DNA of 64,000 nt from DHVE2 group archaeon (GTDB lineage: Archaea; Thermoplasmatota; Thermoplasmata; Thermoplasmatales; Aciduliprofundaceae): assembly GCA_026993785.1 (NCBI GenBank), contig JALWRZ010000003.1, positions 1 to 64,000 of the forward strand, written 5' to 3'. The notes beneath the pieces were generated by a model. It was not told where the DNA came from. It saw only the letters and a program-made list of their open reading frames with translations, and searched no databases. Position numbers and translations under genes: made by a program. Shown piece after piece: positions 1 to 9,505 of the stretch. How positions within the stretch are numbered: the stretch's first letter is position 1; each line of letters starts with the position of its first letter.

Positions 1-1263
1 ACAAAAAGCCCGGCAGGTAAATATCAATGGGTCGCGAAGGATGCTCCGGAGATGATCCCTGATGCCCACGACCCCTACAAAAAACACAAGCCCATGATGC
101 TCACATCAGATATGGCATTGAAATTCGATCCCATATACTCCAAGATAGCCAGAAGATTTCTGGAGAATCCCGAGGAGTTTGAGAAAGCATTCGCAAGGGC
201 GTGGTTCAAACTAACCCACAGGGATATGGGACCTAAATCATGCTACGTGGGTCCATATGTGCCCGAAGAGGAATTCGTATGGCAGGATCCACTCCCGCCG
301 AGGGACTACGAACTGATCGGGGAAAAAGAAATAGAAGAACTGAAAAAGAAGATACTGGGTTCCGGGTTGAGCATTCCCCAGCTGGTTTACACAGCGTGGT
401 CCTCGGCATCAACATACAGAGATTCTGACAGGAGGGGCGGCGCAAACGGTGCGAGAATCCGGCTGGACCCGATGAATCAGTGGGAAGTAAACCATCCGGA
501 AGATTTGAAGAAAGTCATCGGAGTGTACGAAAAGATTCAGCGGGAATTCAACGAGGAAAATGAGGGGAAAGGAAGTAATAAGAGGATTTCCATCGCTGAT
601 CTGATAGTTCTCGGCGGATGCGCTGCCATCGAAGAGGAGGCGAAGAATGCAGGATTTGACGTAAGTGTCCCATTCATCCCCGGTAGGGTGGATGCAAATC
701 AGGATCAGATCGAAATTGAATTTTACAGGGAAATAGAGCCCTTTGCCGACGGGTTCAGGAATTATTTCAGAGATCCGAGTGCCATCGACGAGAATGATGT
801 GTACACCACCCCAGAATATTTCTTGGTGGACAAAGCACAGCTTCTTCGACTCACTGTTCCAGAGATGACCGTGCTGATCGGAGGGTTGAGGGCATTGGGC
901 GTGATTTACAGGTACGAAAACCATGGAGTCCTCACTGACAGGCCTGGGGTATTGACCAACGATTTCTTCGTGAATCTGCTCGATATGAATATCGAATGGA
1001 AGCCTGTGGACAATTATAGCTATCTGTTCGAGGGATACGACAGAAAAACGGGTGAATTCAAATATAATGCAACAAGAGTTGATCTTATTTTCGGTCATCA
1101 CGACGAACTTCGGGCCATATCTGAGGTTTACGCTGCCAACGATGCGATGGAAAAATTTGTTAGAGATTTCATACGCGTATGGAATAAAGTTATGATGCTT
1201 GATAGATTTGATTTGAGGAATAAAAAATTGGATAAAAAAGGAGGTGAAAAAAATGATAGATAA
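1..1263 (+). CDS. katG: catalase-peroxidase, C-terminal part (5' truncated by window edge)
   Basis: Frame open from base 1 ([25 protein letters not shown]...); KatG C-terminal motifs [48 protein letters not shown]. Confidence 0.97.
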   Translation, partial: TKSPAGKYQWVAKDAPEMIPDAHDPYKKHKPMMLTSDMALKFDPIYSKIARRFLENPEEFEKAFARAWFKLTHRDMGPKSCYVGPYVPEEEFVWQDPLPPRDYELIGEKEIEELKKKILGSGLSIPQLVYTAWSSASTYRDSDRRGGANGARIRLDPMNQWEVNHPEDLKKVIGVYEKIQREFNEENEGKGSNKRISIADLIVLGGCAAIEEEAKNAGFDVSVPFIPGRVDANQDQIEIEFYREIEPFADGFRNYFRDPSAIDENDVYTTPEYFLVDKAQLLRLTVPEMTVLIGGLRALGVIYRYENHGVLTDRPGVLTNDFFVNLLDMNIEWKPVDNYSYLFEGYDRKTGEFKYNATRVDLIFGHHDELRAISEVYAANDAMEKFVRDFIRVWNKVMMLDRFDLRNKKLDKKGGEKNDR

Positions 1264-1768
1264 GGAAATAGAAGAAGCGATAAACAGGCAGATAAACGAG
1301 GAGATGTACTCATCGTATCTGTATCTGTCCATGTCTGCGTACTTTGAGTCCCTTGGACTCAAGGGCTTCGCCAACTGGATGTATGTGCAGTATCAGGAGG
1401 AGAAAGACCACGCGATGAAATTCTATAGGTATCTTATTGAACGCGGAGGTCGTGTGAAGCTCTACGCAATCAAGGAGCCGCCGCATGAGTGGAACTCGCC
1501 ACTGCACGCGTTCGAGGAGACGCTGAAGCACGAGAGACACATAACGAAGTGCATAAACGACCTCGTTGACCTTGTGGAGAAGAAGAAAGATAGGGCGACG
1601 TTTAACCTGCTTCAGTGGTACGTGGACGAGCAGGTTGAGGAGGAGGCGAACGATGAGGAGATCATACAGAAGTTGAAGATGATAGGTGATAACCCGCAGG
1701 GGTTGCTGATGCTGGACCGCGAACTCGCGGCCAGGACTTACACTCCTCTTGCCGATGAAGGAGAATAA
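1253..1768 (+). CDS. ftnA: ferritin (non-heme)
   Basis: [19 protein letters not shown]...[27 protein letters not shown] 1253 follows GGAGGTG; overlaps katG 3' end. Confidence 0.93.
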   Translation: MIDKEIEEAINRQINEEMYSSYLYLSMSAYFESLGLKGFANWMYVQYQEEKDHAMKFYRYLIERGGRVKLYAIKEPPHEWNSPLHAFEETLKHERHITKCINDLVDLVEKKKDRATFNLLQWYVDEQVEEEANDEEIIQKLKMIGDNPQGLLMLDRELAARTYTPLADEGE

Positions 1769-1785
1769 AAAGGAGGTGATGAAAA

Positions 1786-2133
1786 ATGTTGAGTGAGACC
1801 ATAAAGAGTGGAGATTGGAAAGGCGAGAAGCATGTGCCTGTGATAGAGTACAGAAAGGAAAACGGCACCATAGAGGTGGAAGTGTTTGTTGGAAAAGAAG
1901 TGCCGCATCCCAACACACCGGAGCATCATATAGCATGGATAGAGCTATACTTCAAGCCCGAAGACAGGCAGTTCCCAATAATGGTGGGACGCGTAGCTTT
2001 CACAACCCACAGCGATCCTCTCACAGAGCCAAGGGCGAAGTTCTACTTCAAGACCGAGAAGAAGGGCAAACTCATGGCCCTGAGCTACTGCAACATCCAT
2101 GGACTCTGGCAGAACGAAGTGGAGCTGACCTGA
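1786..2133 (+). CDS. superoxide reductase (neelaredoxin/desulfoferrodoxin type)
   Basis: EKHVPVIE, HPNTPEHHIAWIELYF, CNIHGLW iron-ligand motifs; GGAGGTGAT SD. Confidence 0.95.
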   Translation: MLSETIKSGDWKGEKHVPVIEYRKENGTIEVEVFVGKEVPHPNTPEHHIAWIELYFKPEDRQFPIMVGRVAFTTHSDPLTEPRAKFYFKTEKKGKLMALSYCNIHGLWQNEVELT

Positions 2134-2134
2134 G

Positions 2135-2665
2135 ATGGATAATGTGAGCATGAGTGGCTACGGAACAATCGACCCTAAGCCCTACAAGATTACAGGCATT
2201 ATTCTCCTAATTCTTGGGTTACTGGGCATAATCTTTCCTTACTTTTCCACAGCCTTTGTACTCTACTTCATCGCCTTCCTGGTAGTAGTTGGAGGCGCAC
2301 TGTTCCTGATTACAGGATTCAAGGGAGGAAAGAGTGCAGCGGGCGTAATACTCGTGGGCATACTGCTGCTGATAATGGGAATAATGATGTTCGTGTATCC
2401 TGTGCATTCGCTATCCGCCATGACGCTCTTGCTGGGGATCTTCTTCGTAATAGTGGGAATTGCATCGCTGTTCTTTGCCTACGGGATTCATCCCATCTCA
2501 GGCTGGCAGGCACCGGTGGTCACAGGGATACTCTCATTGATTCTGGGAATTCTGATATTCTTGGGCTGGCCAAGCAATTCCGAGTGGCTCATAGGAGTCT
2601 TTGTTGGCATAGAATTGCTGTTTCAGGGAATAGCGTTAATGGCGCTGGGTTACTATGCAACCTAA
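2135..2665 (+). CDS. HdeD/DUF308-like membrane protein
   Basis: Hydrophobic 176 aa protein, multiple TM segments (ITGIILLILGLLGIIFPYFSTAFVLYFIAFLVVVGGALFLITG). Confidence 0.75.
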   Translation: MDNVSMSGYGTIDPKPYKITGIILLILGLLGIIFPYFSTAFVLYFIAFLVVVGGALFLITGFKGGKSAAGVILVGILLLIMGIMMFVYPVHSLSAMTLLLGIFFVIVGIASLFFAYGIHPISGWQAPVVTGILSLILGILIFLGWPSNSEWLIGVFVGIELLFQGIALMALGYYAT

Positions 2666-2731
2666 ATTTAGTATGGTGGTTGAAGGGGAGCCAATAGGCT
2701 CCGATAAAAATATGATTGGAGGTGATGAAAA

Positions 2732-3373
2732 ATGGTAGTGATAGGAGAAAAATTTCCGGAAGTGGAGGTAAATACGACGCATGGAAGAATGAAGCTGCCT
2801 GACCACTTCGCCGGTAAGTGGTTCGTCTTGTTCTCGCATCCAGCGGATTTTACGCCGGTCTGCACCACAGAGTTCTATGGAATGCAGATCCGCCTTAACA
2901 AGTTCAAAGAGCTGGGCGCGGAGGTAATAGGACTTAGCGTGGACCAGGTATTCTCGCATCTCAAATGGATGGAATGGATAAAGGATAACCTGGGTGTGGA
3001 AATAGAGTTCCCTGTGATAGCCGATGACCGTGGCGACCTTGCTGAGAAGCTGGGCATGATACCAAGCGGCTCTACGCAGACGGCAAGGGCTGTGTTCATA
3101 GTGGATCCCAAAGGTACAATAAGAGCAATAGTGTACTATCCAGCGGAAGTAGGTCGTGACTGGGATGAGATACTCCGCGCCCTAAAGGCATTGCAGGTGA
3201 GCGATAAGAACGGCGTGGCGCTTCCGCACAAGTGGCCCAACAATGAACTGATAAAAGATCGCGTAATCGTTCCACCTGCTGGAAGCGTTGAGGCCATAAA
3301 AGACAGAGAGGAGAGGAAAAAGAAGGGCGAGATCGAGTGCTACGACTGGTGGCTCTGCCACAAATCACTCTGA
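2732..3373 (+). CDS. peroxiredoxin (AhpC/TSA, Prx6-like)
   Basis: [14 protein letters not shown] peroxidatic Cys motif; [24 protein letters not shown]. Confidence 0.96.
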   Translation: MVVIGEKFPEVEVNTTHGRMKLPDHFAGKWFVLFSHPADFTPVCTTEFYGMQIRLNKFKELGAEVIGLSVDQVFSHLKWMEWIKDNLGVEIEFPVIADDRGDLAEKLGMIPSGSTQTARAVFIVDPKGTIRAIVYYPAEVGRDWDEILRALKALQVSDKNGVALPHKWPNNELIKDRVIVPPAGSVEAIKDREERKKKGEIECYDWWLCHKSL

Positions 3374-3381
3374 CACCCACC

Positions 3382-3399
3382 TTTTCTTTTTTTATTTTT
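3382..3399 (+). terminator. putative U-rich archaeal terminator after peroxiredoxin gene
   Basis: ttttcttttttttattttt just downstream of the stop. Confidence 0.45.
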
Positions 3400-3436
3400 G
3401 AATATTTTTAAATAGCGGTGATGCATTATTTCTCCG

Positions 3437-4171
3437 ATGCTTATCCTCGGTCACAGGGGCTACTCCGCAAGGTATCCTCCTAATACCCTCAAGGCCTTTT
3501 TAATGGCTATAAAATATGGAGCAGATGGCGTGGAACTGGATGTTTGGCGTACTGCCGACGGAAAAATAATAATATCCCACGATGGAAATTTGAAGGATAC
3601 CGCTGGCGTAGATGTTGATGTGAAAAAAAGCACATATAATGAGTTGAAGAAATACGATGTTCAGGGAGAACCTTTGCCTCTCTTGGAGGAGGTTTATGAG
3701 GCTCTTCCGGAGGACGCCATAATAAATGTAGAGATAAAAGATATAGATGCAGTAAAAGGCGCACTGGATATCGTGAAAAGATATGATGCGATGGACAGAA
3801 CCCTATTCTCTTCCTTCAATATGAACGCCCTACGAAGGTTAAGGGAGGAATCAAAGGATGCATGGATAGGCATACTCATGAGCGATTTAAACAAGCTGCT
3901 TACAGCCCCTCGATGGATTTATTCTCTTCGAGCGCAATACCTCAATCTCCCCCATCTTCTTGCCCGTATGCCCGGCAAGAAACTTAGCAGAGCGCTCATT
4001 CGTTTCTATCGCCTTTTTGGAGTAAGAATTGCCATATGGACACCCAACACCTTGGAGGAGCTCAACCCTTTTAAGGGATTATGTGAAATGGTAATCACCG
4101 ATGAAGTGGAGCTTATGGTAAAGCATAGAAACGCCGCGATAAAAGGAGGTGCAGGGTTTGTCCAAGCTTAG
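3437..4171 (+). CDS. glycerophosphodiester phosphodiesterase family protein
   Basis: LGHRGYSARYPPNTLKAF...GADGVELDVWRTADGKIIISHDG. Confidence 0.92.
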   Translation: MLILGHRGYSARYPPNTLKAFLMAIKYGADGVELDVWRTADGKIIISHDGNLKDTAGVDVDVKKSTYNELKKYDVQGEPLPLLEEVYEALPEDAIINVEIKDIDAVKGALDIVKRYDAMDRTLFSSFNMNALRRLREESKDAWIGILMSDLNKLLTAPRWIYSLRAQYLNLPHLLARMPGKKLSRALIRFYRLFGVRIAIWTPNTLEELNPFKGLCEMVITDEVELMVKHRNAAIKGGAGFVQA

Positions 4172-4709
4172 TTACAGGATTGAAGAGCGCATAAACTCTC
4201 ATCATATTGGTGGCATAATTCTCCTGATAATAGGAATCTTTGCCATAATTTTCCCCTACCTCTTTTCTCGGGCAATAATATATCTTGTAGGCATAGCCCT
4301 GCTGCTGGCCGGGCTATCCCAGGGCTTTATCTATTTCACCCATCCGGAAGGTAGGGGAGCGCTACTTCTCAAATCTCTCATTCTTATTTCCCTAGCGCTG
4401 GTCTCTTTTTTCTCCCCCGTTCTTGGATTAAAGATTCTCACCGCTGTGCTCATGCTTTTCTTCTTCTTTGCAGCTATCACCAACTTCATGCTTGCTAGAA
4501 GTATAAAAACGCAGAAGGGCACTGGTATGGCGATTCTTGTGGGCATACTCTCCCTTTTTCTGGATCTTCTCCTTCTCCTTGGTTGGGCGGAGACTACGCA
4601 GTTTTTTATTGGATTGTTTCTTGGAGTCCTATTTATTGTGGACGGTGCCCTATTTCTGATAGTGGGTGAAGAAGAGAGAATGGGAGTTAAAGACAAAGGA
4701 TTAAAATAA
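4158..4709 (+). CDS. HdeD/DUF308-like membrane protein (second copy)
   Basis: GGIILLIIGIFAIIFPYLFSRAIIYLVGIALLLAG; TTG start chosen from AAAGGAGGTG spacing. Confidence 0.7.
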   Translation: MSKLSYRIEERINSHHIGGIILLIIGIFAIIFPYLFSRAIIYLVGIALLLAGLSQGFIYFTHPEGRGALLLKSLILISLALVSFFSPVLGLKILTAVLMLFFFFAAITNFMLARSIKTQKGTGMAILVGILSLFLDLLLLLGWAETTQFFIGLFLGVLFIVDGALFLIVGEEERMGVKDKGLK

Positions 4710-4741
4710 TGGTAAGGCATTAAGAAAGGGAGGTGAATGAT

Positions 4742-5035
4742 ATGCTTTCCAAAATACCCTTTGATATAGAGAAACTTAAAAAATTGGGCAAAGAGGAGCC
4801 CGATGTGGAATTGATAAGAATTGGAATAATAGCAGAGCTGGACGCCATAAATCTCTACGAGCAGCTTGCAGCTCTTGCCAAAAGCGATCTCGTCAAGAAG
4901 GTCTTTTTGGATATAGCTAAAGAAGAAAAGGAGCACTTTGGTGAGTTCTTAGAGCTCCTAAAGGAATTTGATGAAGAGATTAATATGGCTATGGAAGAAG
5001 GTGCCAGTGAAGTTGATGAAATGAGAGAAAGTTAA
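4742..5035 (+). CDS. small ferritin-like/rubrerythrin-like domain protein
   Basis: RIGIIAELDAINLYEQLAALA...DIAKEEKEHFGEFLELL (ExxH-type helix motifs); GGAGGTG SD. Confidence 0.8.
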   Translation: MLSKIPFDIEKLKKLGKEEPDVELIRIGIIAELDAINLYEQLAALAKSDLVKKVFLDIAKEEKEHFGEFLELLKEFDEEINMAMEEGASEVDEMRES

Positions 5036-5048
5036 AGGAGGCGAAAGA

Positions 5049-5561
5049 ATGGAAATGAAAGACTATGACCTTAAGGACCTCATTCTTATAGGCATAAAAA
5101 GCGAAATTGAAGCGGGCAAGGTGTATAGGAGAACTGCAGCGCAGGCAAGAAACCCTTTTCTTAAAACGAAGCTTACGGCACTTGCTGAGGAGGAAGATAG
5201 ACATCGTGAAATTCTGGAGAAGCTTTTTAATAGTCTTTATCCCGGGGAAGATATGGTTCTGCCAGAGAATCCTGAGTATCTCCCCGAGTTCCCTGAGATA
5301 AAGATATTCGCGGAGCTAAACGGGGTTACGGATGTTAGAAAAATAATCGAGCAGGCTATGAAAGCTGAGCTAGCGGCGAAGAAATACTATGAGGATATTG
5401 CGGCCCTTGTAGATGATGAGAAGATAAAAAAGCTTATGCTTTATATGGCAAAGATAGAGGAAGGTCATTACCACATCCTGCAGAGTGAATACAAGGAAAT
5501 CGAGGAATTTGAGAGCATAATGAAAGACGAGGATTACATGCAATTCGATGCGAGATTCTGA
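5049..5561 (+). CDS. ferritin-like/rubrerythrin-like diiron protein
   Basis: GIKSEIEAGKVYRRTAAQA...AEEEDRHREILEKLF...AKIEEGHYHILQSEY. Confidence 0.85.
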   Translation: MEMKDYDLKDLILIGIKSEIEAGKVYRRTAAQARNPFLKTKLTALAEEEDRHREILEKLFNSLYPGEDMVLPENPEYLPEFPEIKIFAELNGVTDVRKIIEQAMKAELAAKKYYEDIAALVDDEKIKKLMLYMAKIEEGHYHILQSEYKEIEEFESIMKDEDYMQFDARF

Positions 5562-5571
5562 AAAACCTTCC

Positions 5572-5581
5572 TTTTTTCTTT
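5572..5581 (+). terminator. putative U-rich terminator closing the oxidative-stress cluster
   Basis: ttttttctt T-tract directly after the stop at 5561. Confidence 0.4.
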
Positions 5582-5635
5582 ATCATCGATTTATTATTCA
5601 AAAACTTAATATAAAGAGAAGGTTATTTAGATTCT

Positions 5636-6793
5636 GTGAAAACACTTATTCTCTGCATTGACAGAGATGATGATCTTGGACGCAAGGCCAACATTAAGGG
5701 CCCCATTATAGGAAGAGAGGAAAATCTAAAAGCGGCAACATCTCTGGCTCTTGCAGATCCTGAGGATTCCGATGCCAATGCGATTTTTGCGTCCATCTCC
5801 CTCTACGATCGACTTAAAAAGGAGGGAAAAGATGTTGTAATAGCTACCCTAACTGGGCATGAGAATGTGGGTATGAAGAGCGATGAAATTATAGCCAAAC
5901 AGCTTGATTTGGTCATAAAGAAGCTCAATCCAGACGATGTAATTTTTGTAAGCGATGGTAGCGAAGATGAATATGTCCTCCCCATAATTACCTCCAGAAG
6001 ACCTATTAAGCACATCCGCAAGGTTATCGTGAAGCAATCTAAAAACATTGAGAGCACATACTACATCATAAAGAGAGCCTTAGAGGATAAGAAACTCACC
6101 AGAAAAATTCTCATTCCCGTGGCTCTCATTTTTCTGGCCTACGCGGTATCGTCCCTGATAATTATGGCCATCCGTATGAGCAACCCTTCTTTTAGCTTCA
6201 TATCCCCTGGGACCCTCGCCCTCACGGTTATAACCCTTACCCTTGGCATTTATTTCATAGAGAGGGTTTATTCAGTAGGTTCTAAGATAAGAAGGCTTGT
6301 AGCCTCCGCTAAGAAGGCCATGGCCGAGGCGAAAATTACCATAATTTCAGATACCCTCGCAGTGCTCATAGTTCTAGCAGGCTTAGATTTCGCGTACAAT
6401 TCGGCTCTCACCAGCAGTGATATAATAATCCAGATACTTCTCTTCCTCCACACATTCGTTCTCTGGGTTGTCTTCGCAATTCTGGTGAGAGAGGGGGGCC
6501 GGACCTTCGACATCTGGGTACACAGGGGAGAATATACTCGCTCCTTCTGGATTGCGCTTCTTTCAACAATATCCACAGGCATCATAATCTATGCAAGTCT
6601 GGATTATCTTCTACTGATTCTTAACGCTGTGGGAAGCACCTCTTTCCTTCCCATCACCATCATGGTGATAAGCGGAATAATTATAGCCATCATTGCTGCT
6701 ATTTTAAGAAAGCAGCTGAGAGAGGAGGAAATGGAGGAAGTAGAGAATGAAGTGGGAGAAGTGGAAGAAGCTGTACAGGCTCATCGAGGATGA
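5636..6793 (+). CDS. DUF373 family membrane protein
   Basis: LILCIDRDDDLGRKANIKGPIIGREENLKAATSLALADPEDSDANAIF archaeal DUF373 signature; C-terminal TM helices; GTG start. Confidence 0.9.
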   Translation: MKTLILCIDRDDDLGRKANIKGPIIGREENLKAATSLALADPEDSDANAIFASISLYDRLKKEGKDVVIATLTGHENVGMKSDEIIAKQLDLVIKKLNPDDVIFVSDGSEDEYVLPIITSRRPIKHIRKVIVKQSKNIESTYYIIKRALEDKKLTRKILIPVALIFLAYAVSSLIIMAIRMSNPSFSFISPGTLALTVITLTLGIYFIERVYSVGSKIRRLVASAKKAMAEAKITIISDTLAVLIVLAGLDFAYNSALTSSDIIIQILLFLHTFVLWVVFAILVREGGRTFDIWVHRGEYTRSFWIALLSTISTGIIIYASLDYLLLILNAVGSTSFLPITIMVISGIIIAIIAAILRKQLREEEMEEVENEVGEVEEAVQAHRG

Positions 6794-7409
6794 TTTTAAA
6801 TTTCCTCGGGAGAGAGAGTACGAAGCCCGCGATAAGCTCTCTCAAATTCTCGGAAATAATTTTGTAGAGGAAAAAGAAATAAAGGAACTTGTGGGGGAGG
6901 AGGTATATGTGGTCGGCTTCTCTCCGAGCCTGGAAAAAGAAATCTCCCTAATACCGGAGGATGTTACCCTTATAGCGGCAGATGATGCAGCCCCTCTGCT
7001 CAATGAATATGGGATATCTCCCGCAATAGTACTCACAGATTTAGATGGTGATCTCTCCTCTCTCCTCAAATTGAAAGACGCGGTATTCGGTATCCATGCC
7101 CACGGGGATAATATTGAGCGACTTGAGAATGCCCGATACTTTACCAAAAGATTTGGCACTACACAGGTGGAGCCTGTATGGAATGTTTACAATTTCGGGG
7201 GTTTTACCGACGGAGATCGGGGAGTTTTCCTTGCAGCACATTTTGGGGCAAAGATACATCTTGTGGGCTTCGATTTCGAGAATCCCAGAATAAAGCCCGG
7301 AAAAGATTTGGAGAGAAAAAGAAAGAAGCTTCTCTGGGCCAGGTACCTAATAGATGAGCTCAGGAGAAGAGGGGCCACCATTATCTGGGAAAATTTAAAT
7401 GGAAGGTAA
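6747..7409 (+). CDS. mptE: 6-hydroxymethyl-7,8-dihydropterin pyrophosphokinase, MptE (DUF115) type
   Basis: VVGFSPSLEKEI, AADDAAPLLNEYGISPAIVLTDLDGD, HAHGDN, NFGGFTDGDRGVFLA. Confidence 0.88.
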   Translation: MKWEKWKKLYRLIEDDFKFPREREYEARDKLSQILGNNFVEEKEIKELVGEEVYVVGFSPSLEKEISLIPEDVTLIAADDAAPLLNEYGISPAIVLTDLDGDLSSLLKLKDAVFGIHAHGDNIERLENARYFTKRFGTTQVEPVWNVYNFGGFTDGDRGVFLAAHFGAKIHLVGFDFENPRIKPGKDLERKRKKLLWARYLIDELRRRGATIIWENLNGR

Positions 7410-7839
7410 ATATTATTCCGATGGGATGATGATACTTAATCCGCAGATTGCAACGATTCTCAGCGCTCTACTTGTGATTTACATAGGCATAGTGGTGGAA
7501 AAGTACTATGTAAGTTGGAGCAGCGTTTATGCCAATACCCTTAGCTTTATAGTCCTTCTTGGCTCTATAGATATAAGCGAGATGGTATTCCTGTTTCTCC
7601 TTGCCTATACAATTCTGGGATACGTGGCTGTCAAGCTGCGCTGGAAAAGGATATTTCCGCTTTTTGGCTGCAAAACCTACGGCTCTCTTGTGCTTGTTCT
7701 GACTCTCGGCTCTCAGGGGTATTTCTTCGGGATCTACACAGTACAATCCGTACTTATCTCCTGGGTGATCGTTGCCTTAATTGTGCATGCGGTAGGAAAA
7801 TGGTATGTGAAATACTCCAGAAGGAGGCGCCGGGGATGA
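7399..7839 (+). CDS. hypothetical multi-TM membrane protein
   Basis: Hydrophobic ORF in same-strand operon context; start could be ATG 7426. Confidence 0.6.
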   Translation: MEGKYYSDGMMILNPQIATILSALLVIYIGIVVEKYYVSWSSVYANTLSFIVLLGSIDISEMVFLFLLAYTILGYVAVKLRWKRIFPLFGCKTYGSLVLVLTLGSQGYFFGIYTVQSVLISWVIVALIVHAVGKWYVKYSRRRRRG

Positions 7840-8102
7840 TAAGAGATATCCTCAACGAGTATAAATGGAGGAAGGATAGGGATTTTTCTCAGATAGAGGT
7901 GCATTACATAGATAGGCTATCTCCCCAGGGCTATGCCGTTTTGAAAGGTGAGGATATTTCGGATTTGGGAAGCAAGTTCATGTTCACCCGAACTGGGATG
8001 ATACCCTATCATAGGGTCATAAGAATCCTTTACCAAGGCAAGATCATTTATGAGAGAATTCCTGCAAATCCTGCACCACATACCAGAAAACGAGGGCGGT
8101 GA
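7836..8102 (+). CDS. DUF504 family protein
   Basis: MIRDILNEYKWRKDRDFSQIEVHYIDRLSP...IPYHRVIRILYQGKIIYER; ATG 7836 after GGAGG. Confidence 0.85.
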   Translation: MIRDILNEYKWRKDRDFSQIEVHYIDRLSPQGYAVLKGEDISDLGSKFMFTRTGMIPYHRVIRILYQGKIIYERIPANPAPHTRKRGR

Positions 8103-8577
8103 AGGTGCCTACAAGGGTACCTGTTATTATTCTCATCAGATTGCTACTCTCATAGGGAGTTAAAAGCTGAAGAACGCCATCCAATCCGAGAGGAACAACG
8201 CTCAGAAGATACAGAGAGAAGCCGATTCTAACCCTATAAAGTGCACCGATGAGAGAGCCAAAGGCGAGGCCCAAGAAGATCCCCGTGCATCTTGCGCAAT
8301 AAGCCATCTGGTTACCATGGATGAAGAAGGAGCGATTGGCATGCTGATGACACATGAAATCTCCAGAAAGATAAATCCAGCGTGCGATTTTGTTGTGGAT
8401 ATGCGTAGTGATATAAGCGGAGTTGTCCATCACACTTACCTTCCCCTCATTGCCCAGATAGATTGTGTGGGGCGGCTGCGTAAAAGGTGTTAGAAAAAGA
8501 AGTAGCACCCAGGTAAAAAGTAAAGCAAATGGTAAGAAACCAAGAATAGATAGCTTTTTCTTTTTACTTATCTCCAA
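8044..8577 (-). CDS. DUF2085 family membrane protein
   Basis: CHQHANRSFFIHGNQMAYCARCTGIFLGLAFG; TTG start near 8577 inferred, longer ORF to 8616. Confidence 0.8.
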   Translation of the reverse strand: MEISKKKKLSILGFLPFALLFTWVLLLFLTPFTQPPHTIYLGNEGKVSVMDNSAYITTHIHNKIARWIYLSGDFMCHQHANRSFFIHGNQMAYCARCTGIFLGLAFGSLIGALYRVRIGFSLYLLSVVPLGLDGVLQLLTPYESSNLMRIITGTLVGTFTALVFWYVVQDLQEFSHK

Positions 8578-9247
8578 TGTTAGGGTTTCCAATAACAGTT
8601 CCCTGGTAATTTCCACCGTTTATCACCTCTTTCACCGTTGCTATTTCCCTGCCCACTATAACAATCTCTATTCCGCTCCTCTCTGCAATTTTAAGCGAGA
8701 GAAGATCAAAGGGGATGTTGAGGCCCGCGTTCATCTTCTCTTTCATAAACATATTCTTTGCGTCTTGATAGCTCATTCTCCTGATCAACCTCGCGTCTTT
8801 GTATTTTCTTGGATCCTTATCATATATGCCTCCTACGGAGGTCATGTTTATCACTCTCTTCTCCCCCAGTTTCTCTGCAAGGAGAAGTGATACAGCATCA
8901 GTGGTATGTCCTGGCTCCGTGCCACCCATAACCACCACATTATACGATGAAGATGCAGCGCAAGCCTCCTCCACACTTTTTGCCACCATGGGATAGGAGT
9001 ATCCCCCCAAAAGTAGATGTGCATTTAACCTGGTGGCAAGCACTCCTATCTCGTCAAGAGTGAATTGGTCCAGCCCCAATTCCTTCCCTGCTGCGATATA
9101 TTTCCTGGCAGTGGCACCACCTCCTACCACCACGAAGATTTTCCTCTGCCGGGATTCTTCCCTCAAAAATTGCCTAAATTCCTGGATGTACTTCACATCT
9201 ATTTCTCGGCCTGCAACTATGGAGCCTCCTAGGGATATCACAACCAT
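8564..9247 (-). CDS. pyrH: UMP kinase (archaeal type)
   Basis: VVISLGGSIVAG, VVGGGATARKYIAAGKELG, GGTEPGHTTDAVSLLLAE. Confidence 0.95.
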   Translation of the reverse strand: MVVISLGGSIVAGREIDVKYIQEFRQFLREESRQRKIFVVVGGGATARKYIAAGKELGLDQFTLDEIGVLATRLNAHLLLGGYSYPMVAKSVEEACAASSSYNVVVMGGTEPGHTTDAVSLLLAEKLGEKRVINMTSVGGIYDKDPRKYKDARLIRRMSYQDAKNMFMKEKMNAGLNIPFDLLSLKIAERSGIEIVIVGREIATVKEVINGGNYQGTVIGNPNIGDK

Positions 9248-9280
9248 AGAAGATTATGGTCTTACCCTTTAAAAAATTTG

Positions 9281-9402
9281 TCTACGAAGGGGGCTGACGC
9301 CCCCTTTCTAAACCCCCACGAGTTTTGTTGGTTGCAGGAGGTAAAGGAACTCGCTGGTGGTTCCTGCCCCCTCTCTACACTCCCGCAGGTTAGGTTGGCT
9401 GC
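9281..9402. repeat. GC-rich palindromic intergenic element (copy R1)
   Basis: tctacgaagggggctgacgccccctttctaaacccccacga... shares core with 35.6, 47.1 and 56.7 kb elements. Confidence 0.75.
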
Positions 9403-9505
9403 AAGAGAGGAAGATGACCTTGTGAAATGCCGGGAGAAGGAATATATATTGCAGATATAGCTGCAGATAGCATAGCTATAAAGTTTGAAAACACACGCAT
9501 CTTTC

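Noticed and set aside
409-1374. 321-aa minus-strand ORF
   Set aside because: Antisense to katG/ftnA with clear family motifs on the plus strand; no recognisable protein features
1310-1936. 208-aa minus-strand ORF
   Set aside because: Antisense to ferritin; low-complexity translation
2135-4709. Two DUF308 genes as a simple tandem duplication
   Set aside because: Sequences are clearly diverged and separated by two unrelated genes; only family-level similarity is visible
9278-9460. 60-aa ORF (MSTKGADAPFLNPHEF...)
   Set aside because: Translation of the GC-rich repeat element R1, not a gene
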